Assembly: GCA_020849795.1 (NCBI GenBank)
Contig: JADZFR010000048.1
Location: 34,850 to 98,849, forward strand
Direction of reading: 5' to 3'
DNA length: 64,000 bases
From: Planctomycetota bacterium
Lineage (GTDB): Bacteria > Planctomycetota > UBA8742 > UBA2392
Each line of letters opens with the position of its first letter. Position 1 is the first letter of the stretch. The position numbers were made by a program, and so were the translations under genes. Below, piece after piece: positions 1-7,168 of the stretch. A model generated the notes under the pieces. That model saw only the letters and a list, made by a program, of their open reading frames with translations, was not told the DNA's origin and made no database searches.

Positions 1-138
1 CCGCTTGAACCTTGTGCAGTTAGTTCGATAATGCTTGGGTTCCACAGCAGGCAAGCTACATTGACTCCCCCTTGGGGGCTGTTAGGTTAGTCGGATTGTC
101 CAAATTGGCGAGGCCCGGCGGAAGCGGGGAAGGAACGT

Positions 139-909
139 ATGCCCCATCCCGATGCCGGTTCTAAGGACGGCGTCATGGTCGTGCGCATGGTCACGGCTAC
201 GGATGTCGGCTTGCAACGCAAGAACAACGAAGACTCCTGCGCAACGCTGGACGATGCGGGGCTTTGTGTGGTTGCAGACGGCATGGGTGGCCACTTGGGA
301 GGCGAAATTGCCTCCAACATCGCCATTGAGACCGTGACCGAAGCGTTCAAGTCTCGCGGCAAGGGCGGCCACGACGAACGCAAAGACGCCGAACTGCTTC
401 AAAAGACGATCAAAGCCGCAAACAAGGAAATTTACCGCCGCGGCAATGCCGACGCGGCCCTCAAGAACATGGGCACCACAATTGTGGCCGCAGTTTTCGA
501 CGGCGACTACGTCGTGACTGCAAACGTCGGTGACAGCCGCATTTACAGACTTCGGGACGGCAAACTTGGCCAAGTGACTGAAGACCACTCGTGGGTTGGC
601 GAGTTGCGAAAAAAGAACTTGATCAGCGAAGAAGACGCCCGAAGCCACCCGCTGAAGAACATCATCACCCGCGCGCTGGGCATGGAACAGACCGTCGAGG
701 TCGACGTGAAGTGGGAAAAGGCCAAGGCCGGCGATGTATACCTGCTGTGCACCGACGGCTTGACCGATCTTGTGCCCGACGGCGAGATCCAAGCCCACAT
801 GCTGAAGCCAGGCACGTCGCTTGAAGCCATGGCGGCGGGCCTGATTGAAGCCGCCAACAACGCCGGCGGCAGCGACAACATCACGCTTGGCCTGTGCCGG
901 GTCGAGTGA
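139..909 (+). CDS. PP2C-family protein serine/threonine phosphatase
   Basis: Cytoplasmic metal-dependent phosphatase of 256 aa (the usual bacterial Stp/PrpC size) that removes phosphate from Ser/Thr and would counteract Hanks-type kinases such as the one at 54663. Family motifs appear in order: a KNNED-type N-terminal motif, ADGMGGHLGGE (metal-binding Asp-Gly pair), the ANVGDSRIYR motif, LCTDGLTD, and the C-terminal GGSDNITL with the last metal aspartate. The start at 139 has GGAAGGA just upstream; in-frame ATGs at 175 and 187 lie closer to the conserved domain and remain possible. No kinase gene is adjacent, so the pairing is inference. The 138 bases before it hold nothing recognisable. Confidence 0.92.
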   Translation: MPHPDAGSKDGVMVVRMVTATDVGLQRKNNEDSCATLDDAGLCVVADGMGGHLGGEIASNIAIETVTEAFKSRGKGGHDERKDAELLQKTIKAANKEIYRRGNADAALKNMGTTIVAAVFDGDYVVTANVGDSRIYRLRDGKLGQVTEDHSWVGELRKKNLISEEDARSHPLKNIITRALGMEQTVEVDVKWEKAKAGDVYLLCTDGLTDLVPDGEIQAHMLKPGTSLEAMAAGLIEAANNAGGSDNITLGLCRVE

Positions 910-933
910 TCAGACCACAACAGTGCGGCGCGG

Positions 934-1152
934 CTACTTCTCGCGGATCTTGCGAAGTTCCTCGGCAATTTTGCCAAGGTGGTCGTTGGTCTTGTCGAGC
1001 TTGTCGGCAATCGGCTTGAATGTCTTGAGCTCTTTGACCTCGCTGGTGAGGCTCTCCACTGCGCGCTTGAGGTAATCGGCCTGCTTGCCGATGTCGGCAA
1101 GGTCGTTGATTTCGCGCGCGACATCCTTGATTGCGTTGGATTCGTCGGACAT
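934..1152 (-). CDS. small coiled-coil protein of unknown function
   Basis: A 72-residue acidic/basic protein predicted to be almost entirely helical, with heptad-like spacing of Ile/Leu/Val (for example LKRAVESLTSEVKELK). The start is the ATG at 1152, seven codons inside the longest reading frame, because a strong GGAGG lies five bases upstream of it. It converges on the PP2C gene, with 24 bases between the stops. I recognise no family; an SlyX-like or structural coiled-coil role is only a guess. The strong ribosome binding site is the main evidence that it is a real gene. Confidence 0.6.
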   Translation of the reverse strand: MSDESNAIKDVAREINDLADIGKQADYLKRAVESLTSEVKELKTFKPIADKLDKTNDHLGKIAEELRKIREK

Positions 1153-1235
1153 GGCAACCTCCGGGGGCGACAATCGTGCCTGCGTCGTGGCCCCGTGGCA
1201 ACGGGATTTCGGCTGTTATCGGCCCATCGAGACCG

Positions 1236-1241
1236 TACAAT
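1236..1241 (+). promoter_or_regulatory. possible -10 box for the prenyl synthase gene
   Basis: TACAAT stands in the gap between the divergent coiled-coil gene and the prenyl synthase at 1299. No good -35 is visible. A start point near 1248 would leave a leader of about 50 bases. Weak call. Confidence 0.3.
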
Positions 1242-1298
1242 GCCCCATGCGCCGCCCCCGGCGCTTCCCCGAATCCCCTTGTTGACTAGCAAGGTCCC

Positions 1299-2075
1299 AT
1301 GGACCCGCAGCTTGCGCACGTGTTGAGTCGCCTGACGCCCGAAATCGAGGCGGCACTGGAGACCTATTTTCCGAGCCAGCGTGGCGCGCTTGGCGTGTGC
1401 ATGCGTTATGCCACCTTCAGCGGCGGGCGCCGCATGCGCCCCGTGCTGTGCCTGTTGGGCGCAGACTTCTGCAACGTCCAGCGCAAGCACGCATTGCCGC
1501 TCGCGGCCGCCATTGAGTTTCTGCACACAGCCAGCCTGATTTATGACGACCTGCCTGCGATGGACAACGCCGTCCACCGCCGGGGGCAGCCGCCGGCCCA
1601 CGCAGACGCCGGACAGGGTGTGGCTCTGCTGGCCGGGCTGTCGCTTGTTTCACACGCGTTCGGGCTGCTCGCACCGTACCCGTCGCTGGTGGAGCTCGCG
1701 TCGCGCTGCGTAACAGACATGAGCAGCGGGCAAGCCATCGACCTGCATGGCGGCGACCGCAGTCCGCGGCACTATCTCAAGACAACGGCCTTGTTCCATC
1801 TTGCCCTGACAGCAGCAGGTACAGCCTTTGGCGCGGAATCATTGAAGATGCAGGCGCTTGGGGCCTTCGCCCTGCACTTCGGCACGGCGTACCAGCTCTT
1901 GGACGACGCTGACGACGAAGGCGCCGCGCAACTTGCAGCGCAATCCGCGTCAGAGCTGGCGTTGGCGCAAGACGCGTTGCTGGCGTTTCAGGGCGACAGT
2001 GCCGCTGGCCACCTGCGCGAATTCGCCAACCAGGTGCTGCAATCCGTGCCGGCTGGCGGCCGTTCAGACCATTGA
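1299..2075 (+). CDS. ispA: polyprenyl (geranyl/farnesyl) diphosphate synthase family protein
   Basis: Trans-isoprenyl diphosphate synthase, condensing IPP onto an allylic diphosphate. The first aspartate-rich motif is clear (YDDLPAMDN, followed by RRGQPPAH), and so is the second (YQLLDDADD). At 258 aa it is shorter than the usual 290-300; the segment between the motifs and the C-terminus are trimmed, so activity or chain length may differ from typical IspA. No strong ribosome binding site precedes the ATG. It stands alone and converges with the caspase-like gene five bases downstream. An inactive or specialised homologue cannot be excluded. Confidence 0.8.
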   Translation: MDPQLAHVLSRLTPEIEAALETYFPSQRGALGVCMRYATFSGGRRMRPVLCLLGADFCNVQRKHALPLAAAIEFLHTASLIYDDLPAMDNAVHRRGQPPAHADAGQGVALLAGLSLVSHAFGLLAPYPSLVELASRCVTDMSSGQAIDLHGGDRSPRHYLKTTALFHLALTAAGTAFGAESLKMQALGAFALHFGTAYQLLDDADDEGAAQLAAQSASELALAQDALLAFQGDSAAGHLREFANQVLQSVPAGGRSDH

Positions 2076-2080
2076 CTGAG

Positions 2081-3193
2081 CTACTTCTTGCCCTCGCCCG
2101 GCAGCCGGATGCGCTTCATCGGCACCCATTCGTCGTCGCTGTCGGGGAAGCCTTCGTAGTGGACAAAGTGCATGCCCAGCCGGGTTTGCATGATCTTGGC
2201 TTTGTACCACTCGCCGTCGAACTCAACCTCGACCGCTGTGCCGCCGGACAAGACCTTCGGCTGCCACTTTCGCAACGCCGTCGGCTCCACCCATGCGTCC
2301 CACTTCTTGCCCCAGCCGATCCAGGTGATGAAGCACTTGCCATCTTTGTCGTCGAGGACCTTCACCTTGTACCACTTGCCCTCGGATTCGCTCTCGCAGC
2401 GTTCGCCAGTGCGGCCGGCACGCTTGCCATCAACTTTGGCAAACCTGGTTTCGACGTCAAATCCCCCGGCGGCTGCACTGCATGAAAGCTGCTCTTCGCA
2501 GAACGACATCTCTGCTTCGCAGTACGAGGCGGCCTCTTTGAAAGTCAGGGTGCCGTCTTCGTTGGCATCCAGCAGAGACGAGCCCTGGATCAGGTCCACC
2601 AGCGCCTGCGTGAAAGTCCAGTTGCCCGTGCTTTTTGAGGTCGCGTGCGCGCTGGTCAGCACGCCGTACTTGAACTTCTTGCGCTTCTGGGCCTCGTCGG
2701 CAAGCGCACCGCTGTGGCAGCAGTCGGCTGTCACGAGCACGGTGGCGCCTTTGAAGTTTTTTTCGATGGAGTCGTAAATCAGCGGCACGTGCCAAAAGGT
2801 CTTCGCAAACTTGGGTTTGCTGTCGTAGCAGATCAGCGATACAGGTCGCGCAGCATCTTCAAAGTCGCGTGATCCGTGGCCGGCAAAGTAGAAGAGCAGC
2901 GTGTCGCCCTCGCCTGTCTTGGCCAGCAGTTCATCGAGCGACTTGGCGCAGTGGTCGCGCGTTGCCTGCTCGTTCTTGATGAAGGTGATGTGATCTTCGG
3001 GCACACCGCGCTTCTTGAGCGCGTCGATCATTACCGCGTCAACGCGGCCTTCGTCGGGCCAGGTACCCAGCTTTTTGTTCTGGTACTGCAACACGCCCAC
3101 TGCGAACACCCAGGTCTTTTCGGGCTGCCAGGACGTCTCTGCCTGCAGACCGGTGGCGAACAGCAGGAAAGCCAAAGGCAGTATGAAGCGCAT
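2081..3193 (-). CDS. exported caspase-like (peptidase C14) protein with EF-hand-like loop and tandem Tudor-like repeats
   Basis: 370 aa. A signal peptide (residues 1-18, ending in LQA) is followed by a caspase p20-like domain. The catalytic His is in YFAGHGSRD (about residue 106) and the catalytic Cys in TADCCHSGA (about 159), the metacaspase-type D-x-C-H-S-G motif. A DANEDGTLTFKE stretch (209-220) has the spacing of an EF-hand calcium loop, consistent with calcium-dependent metacaspases. The C-terminus holds two similar 40-45-residue units (about 265-308 and 318-362, each with W-Y-K-x-K and a second aromatic W-V-E/P element) resembling Tudor/Agenet-like barrels. Start at 3193 chosen for GGAGG and the signal peptide; the longer frame to 3274 has neither. 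Substrate unknown. Confidence 0.8.
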   Translation of the reverse strand: MRFILPLAFLLFATGLQAETSWQPEKTWVFAVGVLQYQNKKLGTWPDEGRVDAVMIDALKKRGVPEDHITFIKNEQATRDHCAKSLDELLAKTGEGDTLLFYFAGHGSRDFEDAARPVSLICYDSKPKFAKTFWHVPLIYDSIEKNFKGATVLVTADCCHSGALADEAQKRKKFKYGVLTSAHATSKSTGNWTFTQALVDLIQGSSLLDANEDGTLTFKEAASYCEAEMSFCEEQLSCSAAAGGFDVETRFAKVDGKRAGRTGERCESESEGKWYKVKVLDDKDGKCFITWIGWGKKWDAWVEPTALRKWQPKVLSGGTAVEVEFDGEWYKAKIMQTRLGMHFVHYEGFPDSDDEWVPMKRIRLPGEGKK

Positions 3194-3332
3194 AAAGTCC
3201 TCCGGGTGGTTGCGGGCAGCATAGCCAACTTTACCCCGGACGCGATGCTGCACCCGCCTGTCCCGCCCATGCAAGGGCGCGGCCTCGACGAATCAGTGCG
3301 GCGGGGGCGTGTTGCTGCCTCCCCCTGTAAAC

Positions 3333-3346
3333 AGATATTCGGATAT
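3333..3346 (+). promoter_or_regulatory. AT-rich GATA-type element upstream of a radical SAM gene
   Basis: AGATA-TTCG-GATAT. The stretch TATTCGGATA (3336-3345) is identical to one arm of the perfect palindrome at 11499-11522. It overlaps the ATG at 3345, which is one reason for placing the start of the next gene downstream at 3411. The right half is GATAT rather than TATCC, so this is a degenerate member of the motif set. Confidence 0.35.
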
Positions 3347-3410
3347 GGTAAGCGTTTATCTTTCATACTCGCCGCAAGCCCCCGCCCTGCCAACCACACA
3401 GAAAGTCAAC

Positions 3411-5081
3411 GTGAAGAGAGTCCTGCTTACCAGCGTATGCCGCCCACTGGGCGAGGCCTACGGTGATGCGCCCAGCGTTGGCTATGAATTGCTGTACGGC
3501 CAGGTCACGCGCGCACAGGGCATGTTCAGCCCGCGCTCTTTGCACACGCAGTTCTCGCTGGACTACATCGCGGTCAACCTGGATGCCCCGACCGTTGTGC
3601 TGCAGTACCCCTCGCGCGAAGAGCTGATCCTTGAGCTTAAGAAGGGCTATGATTACGTCGGCATTTCATTCATCCTTGCCACCTTCCATATCATGGAAGA
3701 GATGGTCGCGCTGGTGCGCCGGCACGCGCCAGAATCCAGGATCATTCTTGGCAGTCACGGCACCGTGCTGGACGACGCAGTTCTGGCGCCCTACGGTGAC
3801 CACATCTGCCGCGAAGAGGGCGTCGCGTTCATGCGGCGCCTGCTCGGCGAACCCCCGCGCGAAATGCCCTACACCCACCCGATGGTAATCAACCCGCTGC
3901 GCGTGTTCGGCCAGCATGTGTCGCGCACGGGCATCGTCTTCGCCGGCCTGGGGTGCGCCAATGGCTGCGACTTCTGCTGCACCTCTCACTACTTCAAGCG
4001 CCGCCACATCCGGCTGCTGCCCACCGGGCGCGACATCTACGACGTGGTGCGCAAGTACCACGAGATCGACCCGGACATGAACATCATGATCATGGATGAG
4101 GACTTCCTGCTCAATCACGAGCGCGCCATGCAGTTCCGCGACTGCGTGATCGAGGGCGGCAAGCCGATCTCGGTGTTCTGTTTCGCCAGCATGCGCGCGC
4201 TGAGCCGTTTCACGGTCACCGAAATCATGGAGATGGGCATCGACGGCATCTGGATCGGCTACGAGGGCACGCGCTCGGGCTTTCCAAAACAGTCCGGCCG
4301 ACCCGTGGCCGAGGTCTTCAACGAGTTCCGGGAGCACGGCATCACCGTGCTGGCTTCCATGATCGTTGGCTTTCCCTACCAGACGCCGCAGATCATCCAG
4401 GAAGAACTGGACGGCTTGCTGGCGCTGAAGCCGGCATTCTCACAGTTTCTGATCTATGGCCCTGTGCCGGGCACACCATTCTTTGACGAGGTCAAGAGGA
4501 ACCGACGGTTTCACCAGGAGATCGAAGACGACCCCAAGACGCATTACTACCGCCGGGGCACGGGCTTCTATTCACTGGTCAAGCACGAGACCATGGGCGC
4601 CAAAGAGATTGAAGACCTCCAATCCGGCTGCTTCAAACAGGACTTCGAGCGGCTTGGGCCGTCGATCTATCGCGCCGTCGAGGTGTGGCTGAATGGCTAC
4701 CTGAAGTGGAAAGACTCGCCCATCCCGATCATGCGCAAGAAGGCCGAGCAGTTCGCGGGCTTTGTCCGCAGTTCGTATCCCGCGTTCATGCCCGGCAAAC
4801 TGTTCGGGCCGACGGCCGAAACGCGCAGCCGCCTGAAGCAGTTTGAACGGCGCGTTCATGAGTTGCTGGGCAAACCGACTTTGAAGGAAAGACTGCTGAG
4901 CCTGGGCGCCATTCCGGCTGCGGCGTGGACGGCCCTGACACTGAAGCTCAACCTGTTCCAGCATCCCAAGCTGATCCGACGTGAATACCGTATGAGTCTG
5001 CCGCCGCAATCACCAAAGCCGCGGGAGGCGAAGCCACACGACGCTTACTCCGGCGCGGATTTGCAGACAATTGCATCTTGA
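3411..5081 (+). CDS. B12-binding-domain radical SAM protein (paralogue 1)
   Basis: About 556 aa. The N-terminal Rossmann-like domain (VLLTSVCRPLG, then YDYVGISFI and IILGSHG) resembles a cobalamin-binding domain without an obvious D-x-H-x-x-G cobalt-ligand motif. It is followed by a radical SAM core with CANGCDFC (Cys-x3-Cys-x2-Cys) that would bind a 4Fe-4S cluster and SAM. Strongly similar in layout to the product at 9586-11355 (shared VLLTSV, QVTR-QG, YDVVGIS blocks). The start is uncertain: GTG 3411 sits just before the conserved MKRVLLTSV; ATG 3345 and the frame from 3309 overlap an operator-like element. Reaction unknown; the family is widespread but uncharacterised as far as I know. Confidence 0.75.
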   Translation: MKRVLLTSVCRPLGEAYGDAPSVGYELLYGQVTRAQGMFSPRSLHTQFSLDYIAVNLDAPTVVLQYPSREELILELKKGYDYVGISFILATFHIMEEMVALVRRHAPESRIILGSHGTVLDDAVLAPYGDHICREEGVAFMRRLLGEPPREMPYTHPMVINPLRVFGQHVSRTGIVFAGLGCANGCDFCCTSHYFKRRHIRLLPTGRDIYDVVRKYHEIDPDMNIMIMDEDFLLNHERAMQFRDCVIEGGKPISVFCFASMRALSRFTVTEIMEMGIDGIWIGYEGTRSGFPKQSGRPVAEVFNEFREHGITVLASMIVGFPYQTPQIIQEELDGLLALKPAFSQFLIYGPVPGTPFFDEVKRNRRFHQEIEDDPKTHYYRRGTGFYSLVKHETMGAKEIEDLQSGCFKQDFERLGPSIYRAVEVWLNGYLKWKDSPIPIMRKKAEQFAGFVRSSYPAFMPGKLFGPTAETRSRLKQFERRVHELLGKPTLKERLLSLGAIPAAAWTALTLKLNLFQHPKLIRREYRMSLPPQSPKPREAKPHDAYSGADLQTIAS

Positions 5082-5105
5082 TATGGGGCCGGGGCGCACT
5101 ACACT
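5078..5105 (+). promoter_or_regulatory. promoter for the cysteine leader peptide and cysK
   Basis: TTGATA (5078-5083), a 16-base spacer, and TACACT (5100-5105). The predicted start point is 5112-5113, the A of the leader ATG, so the transcript would be leaderless. The -35 overlaps the stop codon of the preceding radical SAM gene, giving cysK its own promoter. Confidence 0.6.
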
Positions 5106-5112
5106 GCCACCG

Positions 5113-5172
5113 ATGAATTTCGTGTCCGTTCATCCCCGGCGTCGCATCGGCGCCATGTGTTGCGTCCGCTGA
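5113..5172 (+). CDS. putative cysteine-responsive leader peptide (uORF) upstream of cysK
   Basis: A 19-codon reading frame, MNFVSVHPRRRIGAMCCVR, ending in TGA. It is arginine-rich with a Cys-Cys pair just before the stop. This is the layout of the short actinobacterial leader peptides (RR-x-x-D-L...C-x-R type) and the leaderless polycysteine uORFs reported upstream of sulfur genes. It begins seven bases after a -10 box, and the next gene is cysteine synthase. Ribosome stalling at the Cys codons during cysteine shortage could control the structured 123-base segment before cysK. The match is by pattern only; no translation evidence exists. Confidence 0.55.
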   Translation: MNFVSVHPRRRIGAMCCVR

Positions 5173-5212
5173 GCCGGGCGCGTTCGTGATTGATCCTCAA
5201 CCACAGAAACGA

Positions 5213-5263
5213 CCCCGGCGCGGCGCACACGCCCCGGGGACTACTTCGGTTCGTGCGTCGCAC
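5213..5263 (+). promoter_or_regulatory. possible attenuator structure between the leader peptide and cysK
   Basis: Two inverted repeats lie here: CCCCGG (5213-5218) with CCGGGG (5234-5239), and GTGC/GCAC closing a three-base loop at 5253-5263. A cysK ribosome binding site (AAGGAGA) follows about 20 bases later. There is no U-run, so translational or Rho-linked control is likelier than a classical terminator. Confidence 0.35.
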
Positions 5264-5295
5264 CGGTTTCCGCAGGGGCGAAGGAGAACCGAGAC

Positions 5296-6246
<951 letters not shown>

Positions 6247-6302
6247 GTCAAGGCCAGACCGGTGCACCCTTCGACGAGGGACCTCAAACGCGTGCGGCAT
6301 GG

Positions 6303-6491
6303 CTACAACACTTCGCGCGTCTTGAGGTCCTTCCATACCCGCCACGCATATCCAACGCCCGCAATAAGAAACAGCGGCTGGGCAAAGAAGACGAAGGCGG
6401 CCATCTGGTACGGGCCGGGATCAATCGCGTACAGGCCGGTGATCGCGAACGCGAGCGCGGCAGCAAGGCTTTGCAGGCGCAGGGTCTTCAC
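6303..6491 (-). CDS. small two-helix membrane protein at the end of the nap operon
   Basis: 62 aa with a GTG start that overlaps the stop of the tetraheme cytochrome gene (GTGA overlap), a sign of translational coupling. Two hydrophobic segments (about residues 7-22 and 31-49) are joined by a short polar loop and followed by a basic tail. I do not recognise the family. By position it may assist the Nap quinol-oxidising membrane complex; that is inference. The longer frame running to 6809 is a shadow. Confidence 0.6.
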   Translation of the reverse strand: MKTLRLQSLAAALAFAITGLYAIDPGPYQMAAFVFFAQPLFLIAGVGYAWRVWKDLKTREVL

Positions 6492-7168
6492 TCGTCGCCT
6501 CCCATCAGTCGCGGGTAGTCGGCGTGGTCCGGCGTGCGCTGCTCGCGCGTGGGGTGGGCGCGGCCATGGCAGTTCAGGCAGCTGAGCGTGTTTTCGGCCA
6601 GCCGCACCCGCAAGGTCGCGTGAGACGACACCGCCTGAAACTTGGGCGTGGCGGCATGGCACTTCAGGCAGTTGTCGTTGGGAAACACCCCGCGATACTT
6701 GATCGGCTCTTCGTATGTGCGCGTCGTGTAACGCGCGAGGTGCCGATAGCCCTCCATCTTCGCCTGCAGGTCGCCCGCAAGTCCGTAGTCCGAGTGGCAC
6801 TGATAGCACTGGTCCTTCGGAATCCAGCCGTTTCGAAAGTGCCGTGCCGCCAGCGTCTGACTGTGCGGATCCTGCATGTCCGTGACCATCGGTGTCATCA
6901 CGTGGCAGCGGTTGCAGCTTTCGACCCCGTGAACGCCTTCAATGGTGTGATAGTTGGCGACGGCCACGCTCGCGGCGGGCACGGCGAACAGGGCCGCCAA
7001 GGCCAGCAGTTTGAAGAACGCCATCCCGGACAAGGTCGCAAACCCCAGGTTCACTTTGCGGTCAGGGTCAATCTTGCCGAAGTCGATGCGCGGCAGCCAC
7101 AGACACAGAAAAAAGCCAACCGCACAAAGCAGCCCTGCAAGCATGCGTGTCAGGTCTGTGAGTTCCAT
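6488..7168 (-). CDS. NapC/NirT-type tetraheme cytochrome c, electron donor to NapA
   Basis: 226 aa with two N-terminal hydrophobic segments (about residues 8-24 and 51-71). They are followed by four heme c sites, CNRCH, CYQCH, CLKCH and CLNCH, in a periplasmic domain. NapC/NirT and NrfH proteins carry quinol electrons to periplasmic reductases; NapM-type tetrahemes are an alternative. The ATG overlaps the napA stop by one base (TGATG), so the two are co-translated. No diheme NapB gene is present, so this protein may deliver electrons directly to NapA. Confidence 0.8.
   Translation of the reverse strand: MELTDLTRMLAGLLCAVGFFLCLWLPRIDFGKIDPDRKVNLGFATLSGMAFFKLLALAALFAVPAASVAVANYHTIEGVHGVESCNRCHVMTPMVTDMQDPHSQTLAARHFRNGWIPKDQCYQCHSDYGLAGDLQAKMEGYRHLARYTTRTYEEPIKYRGVFPNDNCLKCHAATPKFQAVSSHATLRVRLAENTLSCLNCHGRAHPTREQRTPDHADYPRLMGGDE

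Noticed and set aside
1247..1285. Twelve-codon frame MRRPRRFPESPC before the prenyl synthase gene as a second cysteine leader
   Set aside because: A TACAAT stands nearby, but there is no sulfur gene downstream and only one terminal Cys; likely coincidence.
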